Assembly: GCA_036554605.1 (NCBI GenBank)
Contig: DATBMY010000422.1
Location: forward strand, 1 to 9,971
Length of the DNA stretch: 9,971 nucleotides
Source: DATBMY01 sp036554605
Lineage (GTDB): Bacteria; Acidobacteriota; Blastocatellia; UBA7656
Direction: 5' to 3'
The position numbers and the translations under genes were made by a program. Of this stretch, positions 1-5,539 are shown one piece after another. The notes beneath the pieces are model-generated. The model was not told where the DNA came from, made no database searches, and was given only the letters and a program-made list of their open reading frames with translations. Every line of letters begins with the position of its first letter. Position 1 is the first letter of the stretch.

Positions 1-179
1 AAGGAGAGTGCCCGGTCAGCCCGAGTTTTGAGGCGCTCAGTCGCTTGCTTTACCAATCCAACCCACTCGTTATCGGATGAGGCGGCCGCCGGCGGCCGCC
101 TTACCTCTCTACAGTCCTCGATGTAAACCAAACCCGGCAGCTTTTCGTAATCATCTGAGAAGTACCAGTTGCGCTCGCG
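1..179 (-). other. Open frame without ATG, possible gene fragment
   Basis: The minus strand is open for 59 codons from just after a TAG (complement 180-182) to the left edge. The translation looks protein-like, with NWYFSDDYEKLPG and later EWVGLVKQATERLKTRADRAL. There is no in-frame ATG; the first alternative start is TTG at complement 129-131, without a Shine-Dalgarno. It could be the 5' end of a gene leaving the window with a non-ATG start, a decayed remnant, or chance. The plus strand is also open here, from 1 to a TAA at 124-126, and reads less like protein. No family is recognised. Confidence 0.2.
80..101. repeat. 22-bp perfect GC palindrome
   Basis: The 10-mer GGCGGCCGCC, itself a palindrome, occurs twice in tandem at 81-90 and 91-100. 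Flanking A80 and T101 extend this to a 22-bp perfect dyad. It lies about 130 bp upstream of the protease start. It could form a cruciform or a very stable hairpin, or could be the terminator of an upstream transcript, but only two T residues follow it. Function unknown. Confidence 0.6.
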
Positions 180-196
180 CTATCAACTTGGATAAT
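169..196 (+). promoter_or_regulatory. Possible sigma-70 promoter of the HtrA gene
   Basis: TTGCGC (169-174) and GATAAT (191-196) are separated by 16 nt. The -10 box matches consensus at 5 of 6 positions and the -35 box at only 3 of 6. Transcription would start near 203 and leave a leader of about 29 nt carrying the ribosome binding site. There is no heat-shock or extracytoplasmic sigma signature that I can recognise. Confidence 0.3.
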
Positions 197-231
197 CTTA
201 AAAGGCGAAGGCGATTTGAAGGGAGATAAGC

Positions 232-1761
232 ATGGATAATATGAGTGGCGAAAATAGAAATGAAGATATAAAGCCGAATGCCCGGAATCAATTCAGGGAA
301 CCGCGTGGCGGCCGCAACGCCTGGATCGGAATCACATTCCTGATTGCCGTGCTGGGGATTGCGTTCGCCATTCTACAGGCGGGGCCGAGGCGCAATAATG
401 CCAACGTGCCGGATCTTGCGCCGCCACGGGCGACAACGCCGGTGAGCGCGCCCTCGCCCGTCGAGCTTTCGAATACTTTCAGAGAAGTGTCGAGGATCGT
501 CAAACCGGCGGTCGTTTTGATAAGCGTGGTCGAGCGTCCAAACGAAGAGGCTGACCCTAGCTCGCCGTTCGGGCTGCCGGGGCCGCGCAGGCGCGAAGGC
601 ACCGGGTCCGGCGTCATCGTTACCTCGGACGGCTACATCCTGACAAACGAGCATGTAGTGGGCGGCGCGAGCCGTATCAACGTCACTCTAAACGATGGCC
701 GCAGGTTTAAGGCCGATGTCATCGGCGCGGACCCGGACACTGACCTGGCGGTCGTAAAGATTGACGCGACCGACTTGCCGATAGCGGTGCTTGGCGATTC
801 GGACCAGCTTCAGCAGGGCGATTGGGTACTGGCGCTCGGCAATCCCTTCGGGCTTCAACAGACGCTTACGGCCGGGATAGTCAGCTCTACGGGGCGCGAG
901 CTGAGGAACTCGCAATTCAGCAGGTATATTCAGACCGACGCTTCTATCAATCCCGGCAACTCCGGAGGCCCGCTGGTAAACATGCAGGGCGAGGTCGTCG
1001 GCATAAACACTATGATTTTGACCGGCGGGCAGATGATGCCCGGCAATATCGGCATAGGGTTCGCCATCCAATCCAACATCGCGCGCGAGATTTACTACCA
1101 GCTTGCCCGCAGCGGCAAAGTGACGCGCGGCTACCTTGGCGTTTATGTGACCGATCTTGACCAGGCCATGGCCGAAATGGTCGGGCTGAGCGTCAATCAG
1201 GGAGTATTTGTCAGAGACGTAACGGATGCTAACAGCCCCGCTGGGAAAGCAGGCCTTCAAAGCAAAGATGTCATCACCGCCATAAACGGCAAACCTGTTA
1301 AGCTCCCGCGCGAGCTTACCGATACGGTCGCGGCAATGCCCGTGGGAGCAACAGCCCGCGTCGATTTTATCAGAAACGGGGAGCCGCAAACGGTCGAGGT
1401 GACCATCGCTGAGCGCCCGGCCCAGGTGACGGCTCAGGCAGTGCCGGAACGAAATGATCAGCCGGGCGGCATTCAACAGGGCAGGCTCGGTATCGAAGGT
1501 CAGACGGTGACGCCGGAGATGGCCGACCGGCTCAAATTGAAGAGGCAGACCGGCGTCTTTGTCGCGACGGTGGTGCCGGGAGGCCCCGCCGCCGCCGCTG
1601 GCTTGATGCACGGCGATGTCATATATAGCTTCGGCAGTACGCAGGTCTCGACGATCGAAGAACTGGCCGCGGCCGTCAGGTCTCACGCGGACGGCGATAG
1701 CATTGCGCTAGAAATAGAGCGAGGCGGACAGATCCGCTTTATAACCGTCGTTCTGGATTAG
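232..1761 (+). CDS. htrA: Membrane-anchored HtrA/DegP-family serine protease with two PDZ domains
   Basis: This is an envelope quality-control protease that degrades or chaperones misfolded periplasmic proteins. The 509 residues read in order: a short charged cytoplasmic N-terminus; one membrane segment at about 31-50; a Pro-rich linker (about 59-76); a trypsin-like domain (about 80-295); PDZ1 (about 299-395); and PDZ2 (about 417-509). The catalytic triad is visible as His141 in TNEHVV, Asp171 in DTDLAVVKI and Ser244 in NPGNSGGPL. There is no cleavable signal peptide, so it should stay anchored to the inner membrane with its protease domain in the periplasm. The start at 232 is preceded by AAGGGAG (219-225) at 6 nt; ATG at 241 is a less likely alternative. 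It is transcribed alone and converges on fabG. Two PDZ domains match DegP/DegQ, whereas the membrane anchor is more like DegS; the exact subtype is not resolved. Confidence 0.95.
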   Translation: MDNMSGENRNEDIKPNARNQFREPRGGRNAWIGITFLIAVLGIAFAILQAGPRRNNANVPDLAPPRATTPVSAPSPVELSNTFREVSRIVKPAVVLISVVERPNEEADPSSPFGLPGPRRREGTGSGVIVTSDGYILTNEHVVGGASRINVTLNDGRRFKADVIGADPDTDLAVVKIDATDLPIAVLGDSDQLQQGDWVLALGNPFGLQQTLTAGIVSSTGRELRNSQFSRYIQTDASINPGNSGGPLVNMQGEVVGINTMILTGGQMMPGNIGIGFAIQSNIAREIYYQLARSGKVTRGYLGVYVTDLDQAMAEMVGLSVNQGVFVRDVTDANSPAGKAGLQSKDVITAINGKPVKLPRELTDTVAAMPVGATARVDFIRNGEPQTVEVTIAERPAQVTAQAVPERNDQPGGIQQGRLGIEGQTVTPEMADRLKLKRQTGVFVATVVPGGPAAAAGLMHGDVIYSFGSTQVSTIEELAAAVRSHADGDSIALEIERGGQIRFITVVLD

Positions 1762-1775
1762 GTTGAGATCGAATT

Positions 1776-1807
1776 TGCTGGAGCAGCCCGCGTGGGCTGC
1801 TCCAGCA
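1776..1807. terminator. Bidirectional hairpin between convergent genes
   Basis: A perfect 14-bp stem (1776-1789 with 1794-1807) closes a 4-nt GCGT loop. It sits between the protease stop (1761) and the fabG stop (1809). Neither side has a clear T-run, so it may act as a processing or RNA-stabilising structure, or as an atypical bidirectional terminator. Confidence 0.65.
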
Positions 1808-1808
1808 C

Positions 1809-2555
1809 TCAGATGGCAAGCCCGCCGTCCGCTTGAATAACCTGCCCGGTTATATATTTCGAATCATCCGAGACTAGAAATGCCGCGATCTTTGCGACTT
1901 CTTCGACAGTCCCAAAACGGCTGAGTGGGATCTGCTCGATCATCTTCTTCTTGTATTCGTCAGCAAGCCCCCCGGTCATGTCGGTCTCAATCAATCCCAA
2001 CGCGAGCGCGTTCACGGTTATATTGCGCCGCCCGACTTCTTTCGCAAGCGCCTTCGTAAACCCTATCAGTCCCGCCTTGGATGCAGAGTAATTTGTCTGC
2101 CCCGCCATGCCGACTACCCCGCTTATCGAGGAGATATTGAGAATCGCTCCTCTGCGCTGCCTGACCATAATCGCAACGGCCGGTTTCGTCACGTTAAAGA
2201 CGCCTTTCAGGTTTGTGTCAAGCACAGCGTCCCAGTCCTCCTCGCTCATCTGCATTATCAGCTTATCGCGAGTTATGCCTGCATTGTTTACGAGAATGTC
2301 TATCGAGCCGAACTCTTCTTTGACCGCCCTGACCATCTGCTCGGCAGCGCCGGCATCGACCACGTCCGCCTGGTAGCTGCGCGCCCGGCCTCCCGCCGCT
2401 TCGATCTCGGCAACGACCGCGTCAGCCATCTCTTTATTCTTCGTGTATGTGAGCGCCACAGCCGCGCCGCGCGTCGCAAGCTCTCTGGCTATCGCGCGAC
2501 CAATCCCACGCGACCCGCCGGTTACGATCGCTGCCCTTCCTTGAAACTCAGACAT
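1809..2555 (-). CDS. fabG: FabG-like 3-oxoacyl-[ACP] reductase (SDR family)
   Basis: This is a classical short-chain dehydrogenase of 248 residues, the usual FabG length. FabG reduces 3-oxoacyl-ACP to 3-hydroxyacyl-ACP with NADPH in type II fatty acid synthesis. Visible motifs are the cofactor loop TGGSRGIG (12-19), NNAG (90-93), Asn115, catalytic Ser143 in NISSISG, Tyr156 and Lys160 in YSASK, and the C-terminal TGQVIQADGG. The start at 2555 is chosen because AAGGAG lies 5 nt upstream; the longer frame opens at a GTG at 2570 that would put this Shine-Dalgarno inside the gene. It is the last gene of a minus-strand operon, 41 nt behind menC. One oddity is Leu186 in the ALALG segment, where FabG proteins usually have Pro (AVAPG). 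SDRs are hard to assign without biochemistry; another 3-hydroxy/3-oxo substrate linked to the neighbouring genes is possible. Confidence 0.9.
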   Translation of the reverse strand: MSEFQGRAAIVTGGSRGIGRAIARELATRGAAVALTYTKNKEMADAVVAEIEAAGGRARSYQADVVDAGAAEQMVRAVKEEFGSIDILVNNAGITRDKLIMQMSEEDWDAVLDTNLKGVFNVTKPAVAIMVRQRRGAILNISSISGVVGMAGQTNYSASKAGLIGFTKALAKEVGRRNITVNALALGLIETDMTGGLADEYKKKMIEQIPLSRFGTVEEVAKIAAFLVSDDSKYITGQVIQADGGLAI

Positions 2556-2560
2556 CTCAT

Positions 2561-2566
2561 CTCCTT
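2561..2566 (-). promoter_or_regulatory. Ribosome binding site deciding the fabG start
   Basis: AAGGAG on the minus strand ends 5 nt before ATG at 2555 and selects the 248-residue product over the GTG-initiated frame that would begin at 2570. Confidence 0.8.
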
Positions 2567-2596
2567 CCACAGGTCGAGTCTTAAAGCTCAGCTGCT

Positions 2597-3730
2597 TTAT
2601 CTGAGACTTATCTCTTCTCGCCTGACTGCCAATGACTCAATCCTCCGCTCGTTTACCGAGTAGCCTATGCCGGGCGAGCTTGGAACCTTGATCATGCCTT
2701 CCGGCGATACGGTAACCGGAGGCTCGATTATGTCCTCCTCCCAGTACCGCTCCGAGGCCGACACGTCGCCCGGAAGAACAAATCCAGGAAGAGTCGACAT
2801 CGCTATATTATGCGCGCGACCTATGCCGGCTTCGAGCATGCCTCCGCACCATACCGGTATATCTCTTGTCGCACAGTATTGCTGTATCAGCTTCGCTTCA
2901 CAGTGGCCGCCGACGCGACCGAGCTTGATGTTGACGATTTTGCACGAGCCAAGCTCATGAGCATGTCTCGCGTCGGTTACGGTCAGTATCGATTCATCGA
3001 GACATATAGGTGTTGTAAGCTCGCGCTGCAATTTCGAGTGATCGATAAGGTCGCCCGGCGAGAGCGGCTGCTCGATCATCATCAGCTTGAATTCGTCGAG
3101 CCGCTTTAGCAGGTCCATATCCGCGAGCGTATAAGCGGAGTTGGCGTCGACTGATAGCCTTATAGCGGGATGGCGCTCTCTGATCGCTTCTACGAGTGAG
3201 ATGTCGCGGCCGGGCTTGATTTTGACCTTGATCCGGCGATAGCCGCGGCTTAGCTCCAGATCGACCTTTTCCAATAGCGCCTGGTTGCTTGCCTGCAGGC
3301 CAATCGAGACCCCGCATTCAATCTCTTCCCTGCTCCCTCCGAGGTGTTGCCACAATGGCTTCCCAAGCATTCGCGCTTCGAGGTCCCAGATAGCGGCCTC
3401 CACGCTTCCTTTTGCCATGCGGTTGCCGCGAATACGATCTAAAGCGTCGTTGACTTCGGCGGCGCCGCTGATCCTTGCCGCTTTTAGCATAGGCGCGACC
3501 GCGCTCTTCACGATAATCCACGCCGTATCCACCGTCTCGTGATTATAGAAAGGCTCTTCGGGCGCGGTGCATTCGCCGTAGCCGGAAGCTCCCGACTCAT
3601 CGAAGACGCGGGCGATCATTATGCGCCTGCGCGTAGTTCGACCGAAGCTCGTCTCGAAGGGGAACTTGAGCGGAAGCTCTATCTCTCTTAGCTCGATTCT
3701 CTCCAGTTTCAGCTTGATGATGTCTGCCAT
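2597..3730 (-). CDS. menC: o-Succinylbenzoate synthase / N-succinylamino acid racemase (enolase superfamily)
   Basis: A 377-residue member of the OSBS/NSAR branch of the enolase superfamily. The N-terminal capping domain (about 7-130) precedes a (beta/alpha)7-beta barrel. Catalytic Lys168 and Lys170 (KVK), metal ligands Asp195 (SVDANSAY), Glu220 (MIEQPL) and Asp245 (ICLDES), and the opposite Lys269 (NIKLGRVGG) are all in place. Arg272 after Lys269 corresponds to the second-shell Arg associated with racemase activity in the NSAR/OSBS subfamily. The C-terminal stretch with VWCGGMLEAGIGRAHN is also typical of that subfamily. OSBS forms o-succinylbenzoate for menaquinone; NSAR racemises N-succinylamino acids, and many members do both. 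The GNAT gene 27 nt upstream and the absence of other men genes favour the racemase role. The start at 3730 has AAGGA 7 nt upstream; a GTG at 3751 would give 384 residues. Confidence 0.9.
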   Translation of the reverse strand: MADIIKLKLERIELREIELPLKFPFETSFGRTTRRRIMIARVFDESGASGYGECTAPEEPFYNHETVDTAWIIVKSAVAPMLKAARISGAAEVNDALDRIRGNRMAKGSVEAAIWDLEARMLGKPLWQHLGGSREEIECGVSIGLQASNQALLEKVDLELSRGYRRIKVKIKPGRDISLVEAIRERHPAIRLSVDANSAYTLADMDLLKRLDEFKLMMIEQPLSPGDLIDHSKLQRELTTPICLDESILTVTDARHAHELGSCKIVNIKLGRVGGHCEAKLIQQYCATRDIPVWCGGMLEAGIGRAHNIAMSTLPGFVLPGDVSASERYWEEDIIEPPVTVSPEGMIKVPSSPGIGYSVNERRIESLAVRREEISLR

Positions 3731-3737
3731 CTTTAAT

Positions 3738-3742
3738 TCCTT
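3738..3742 (-). promoter_or_regulatory. Ribosome binding site deciding the menC start
   Basis: AAGGA on the minus strand lies 7 nt before ATG at 3730. It would fall inside the gene if the GTG at 3751 were used, so the ATG is preferred. Confidence 0.7.
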
Positions 3743-3757
3743 TATCGCCACCCGGGT

Positions 3758-4546
3758 CTAAAGGGTTGCGATGCTTTCATATGTCTCGAACCGGAACTGT
3801 TCTTCGTCCGGTCCGAACAAGTAGTAACTCTCGCCCCTCTCGGCATCCCTCTGAAAGCCCCTGACTATCTGCCCGGTGGCAAGCGCATCAGTAAAACCGG
3901 CGCGCGCCTGAAGCCTCCATCTCAGGTGCTCGTCGACGGCCCGGCTCCTGACCGAGACTATGTCGTCGGGGATAGCAACCTTAGTGCTTGCATTTATCTC
4001 CGGTCTCTTCCCTTCAAGCGTCGCGCGGACATGCGGCGACCCGACCCACCACTCGGCAAAGACGCGGTCGGATGGTATGTCCGGATCGAAGACCGACGAG
4101 AGCCCTTCGCCATAATAGTTCTCTTCGTAGCGCCTGATGACCGCCCCGAGCTTGTTTATATTCAAGTGCGCGTTTCGAGACGAGAGCGGGTCGAATGTCC
4201 AGAATATGAGAGGAATGCCGGCCTCGATCGCGTGATCCCGCTGCGCGAGCTTCATGCGGAATCCAATATCTTTGTGGCGCAGTCTTTCCTGTACCGCCGC
4301 GAGGTGCGAATGGTATGCGACGTATTTGCCGACAAGCGCCAGCATCGTGTGGACGAAGCCGACGATCTTGCCCGAGCCGTCGAAGGCCCCGATTGTCGGC
4401 GCTCTGCAAGCCTTCGAAATCATGTAGAGGCGTATCGGCATTATTCCAAGATCTTCATCATTCCAGACGGCGCGCTCAAGCTCTATGCACTGCTTGAAGT
4501 CATCAACGGTCTCGCACTCTCTGATATTGATATCGATGTCGGACAT
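3758..4546 (-). CDS. GNAT-family N-acyltransferase (COG3375-like)
   Basis: A 262-residue acyltransferase of the GNAT superfamily, resembling the predicted acetyltransferases of COG3375. The GNAT core covers about residues 5-150. It contains the beta4 and acyl-CoA loop region around YHSHLAAVQERLRHKDIGF (78-96), where the usual Arg-x-x-Gly-x-Gly loop is degenerate, and the family block WTFDPLSSRNAHLNINKLGA (116-135), followed by NYYG and FAEWWV. Because it precedes an NSAR/OSBS-family gene in one operon, a role as succinyl-CoA:D-amino acid N-succinyltransferase is a reasonable inference; the acyl donor cannot be read from sequence. The open frame extends to an ATG at 4579, but a good promoter (-35/-10, 4583-4555) lies inside that extension, so ATG 4546 is chosen. 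No Shine-Dalgarno precedes either ATG. First gene of the operon. Confidence 0.85.
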   Translation of the reverse strand: MSDIDINIRECETVDDFKQCIELERAVWNDEDLGIMPIRLYMISKACRAPTIGAFDGSGKIVGFVHTMLALVGKYVAYHSHLAAVQERLRHKDIGFRMKLAQRDHAIEAGIPLIFWTFDPLSSRNAHLNINKLGAVIRRYEENYYGEGLSSVFDPDIPSDRVFAEWWVGSPHVRATLEGKRPEINASTKVAIPDDIVSVRSRAVDEHLRWRLQARAGFTDALATGQIVRGFQRDAERGESYYLFGPDEEQFRFETYESIATL

Positions 4547-4554
4547 AAGCGTGG

Positions 4555-4583
4555 AGTATAGAATCGAACAATCGCACATTCAA
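4555..4583 (-). promoter_or_regulatory. Sigma-70 promoter of the GNAT-menC-fabG operon, leaderless
   Basis: On the minus strand, TTGAAT (4583-4578) and TATACT (4560-4555) are separated by exactly 17 nt. Eight nt after the -10 box comes ATG at 4546, so transcription is expected to start at or within 1-2 nt of the start codon. This predicts a leaderless mRNA and agrees with the lack of a Shine-Dalgarno. Confidence 0.6.
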
Positions 4584-4606
4584 GGCGCACGCGCGGCGCG
4601 GTCTCT

Positions 4607-4632
4607 GGCCGGGCCTTATACTGGTCCCGGCC
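4607..4632. promoter_or_regulatory. Dyad symmetry, possible operator of the divergent promoters
   Basis: GGCCGGG (4607-4613) and CCCGGCC (4626-4632) form a 7-bp inverted repeat around a 12-nt centre containing TTATACT. It lies between the two divergent promoters, just upstream of the extended -10 of the FHA operon. This position suits a repressor site, but it could also be a chance GC palindrome. Confidence 0.35.
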
Positions 4633-4636
4633 ATCA

Positions 4637-4645
4637 TGTTATACT
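4637..4645 (+). promoter_or_regulatory. Extended -10 promoter of the FHA-PBP-SEDS operon, leaderless
   Basis: TGTTATACT carries the extended -10 TGn motif (4637-4639) and a TATACT box (4640-4645). ATG follows after 8 nt at 4654. No good -35 box is visible at 16-18 nt, which the extended -10 would compensate. A second TTATACT lies at 4616-4622. The spacing predicts a leaderless transcript. Confidence 0.55.
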
Positions 4646-4653
4646 TTCGCCAA

Positions 4654-5463
4654 ATGAGCGACCCCGAAAAAAGTGTGCTCGATAAGGCCGAATCGCTTGC
4701 CCGGCGCGTTCTCGAAAAGCTCGGCGCGAAGGTCGATGGCACGCTGGGAGCGGAAGGCGCAAAGACATTGAGCGCTCGCGAGGTCGGGGAGTTGACGTCG
4801 CGTGTCGAGCGCGTCATAGAGACACATCTGAGGGAGGATAGCGCGGGGGTCAAGAGGCTTGCGCCTAACCGCTATAAAGTCCTTTTCACTTATGAGGAGG
4901 CGAATCGTCTGAGCCCGCAATATATAGAGGCTCTCGCCGGCGAGCTTGAGGCGAACATTTTCGAGTACGTGAACAACCGGCGCTACGAGACCCGCGGTCC
5001 TATCATTGTGGAATCGGGTCGCGACCTCTTCGCGAAAACCCCGGTAATAAAAGCCTATTTCGAGGGCGATCCTGAAGTGACGGCGCCCGCCGGGCTTCCG
5101 CTCGAAACTGCTTCGCAAACAAAACAGGCGCTTCCCGCGGGGGCCGCAAGGGTGACGCTATCGACGACCGAAGGTCGCAGGTACGAGATCCAGCTAAAAC
5201 CGGGCGGCGCGCCTTCCGTAATTGGAAGAGGGGCGGGAAACGCCCTGCGCATAGAGGACGCGAGCATATCGCGCCTCCATTGTTCAATCGCTCTAAAGAG
5301 CACGGGCCAGGTCGTAATAGCCGATCTCGGCAGCTCGAATGGAACTATGGTAAACGGTCGTATGCTTGGGCAAAACGAGACAAGTACCCTGGCCGAGGGC
5401 GACGAGGTACAGGCCGGCGACCTGAAGCTTTCGGTCGTGGCGATAATCTTACAGACAGGCTAA
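4654..5463 (+). CDS. DUF3662 and FHA domain protein (FhaA-like)
   Basis: A 269-residue cytoplasmic protein. The N-terminal half (about 45-130) resembles DUF3662, the FhaA N-terminal domain, with VERVIETHL and PNRYKVLFTYEEA. A linker (about 140-165) leads to a C-terminal FHA domain (about 167-265) with IGRG (190-193), SRLH (206-209), SSNGT (227-231) and a following NG (234-235). FHA domains bind phosphothreonine peptides, so the protein probably connects Ser/Thr kinase signalling to its neighbours. It heads an operon with a transpeptidase and a SEDS polymerase; in Actinobacteria FhaA is encoded beside rodA and pbpA. No kinase gene is visible here. It is about half the length of mycobacterial FhaA because the linker is short. 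The start at 4654 is chosen because ATG 4636 lies upstream of the -10 box; no Shine-Dalgarno precedes either. Confidence 0.88.
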   Translation: MSDPEKSVLDKAESLARRVLEKLGAKVDGTLGAEGAKTLSAREVGELTSRVERVIETHLREDSAGVKRLAPNRYKVLFTYEEANRLSPQYIEALAGELEANIFEYVNNRRYETRGPIIVESGRDLFAKTPVIKAYFEGDPEVTAPAGLPLETASQTKQALPAGAARVTLSTTEGRRYEIQLKPGGAPSVIGRGAGNALRIEDASISRLHCSIALKSTGQVVIADLGSSNGTMVNGRMLGQNETSTLAEGDEVQAGDLKLSVVAIILQTG

Positions 5464-5479
5464 ACTCATCCGTCAGCAC

Positions 5480-5506
5480 AGCGGTCGATTTAAACTTAGC
5501 GGTCGA
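5480..5506 (+). repeat. 9-bp direct repeat with 18-bp period before the PBP gene
   Basis: AGCGGTCGA occurs at 5480-5488 and 5498-5506 in the 76-nt gap between the FHA and PBP genes. It could be a regulatory half-site pair or a local duplication; nothing further supports a function. Confidence 0.35.
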
Positions 5507-5509
5507 ACC

Positions 5510-5524
5510 AGGAGAGCGCCTCCT
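5510..5524 (+). promoter_or_regulatory. Small hairpin containing a displaced Shine-Dalgarno
   Basis: AGGAG (5510-5514) pairs with CTCCT (5520-5524) across a 5-nt loop. The AGGAGA is the only Shine-Dalgarno-like sequence near the PBP start but lies 24 nt before ATG 5540, too far for normal use. It may be a chance hairpin or an mRNA structure modulating translation. Confidence 0.25.
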
Positions 5525-5539
5525 TCGTAGCTGTTGCAT

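Noticed and set aside
688..1686. Long minus-strand open frame opposite the protease gene
   Set aside because: It is the antisense of a clear HtrA gene with intact catalytic motifs, and its translation is Arg/His-rich with no recognisable domain.
3926..4561. Plus-strand open frame of 211 codons opposite the GNAT gene
   Set aside because: Antisense shadow of a gene with clear family motifs; no ribosome binding site or domain.
4547..4579. N-terminal extension of the GNAT protein to ATG 4579
   Set aside because: It has no Shine-Dalgarno and would place the -10 box and most of the promoter spacer inside the coding region.
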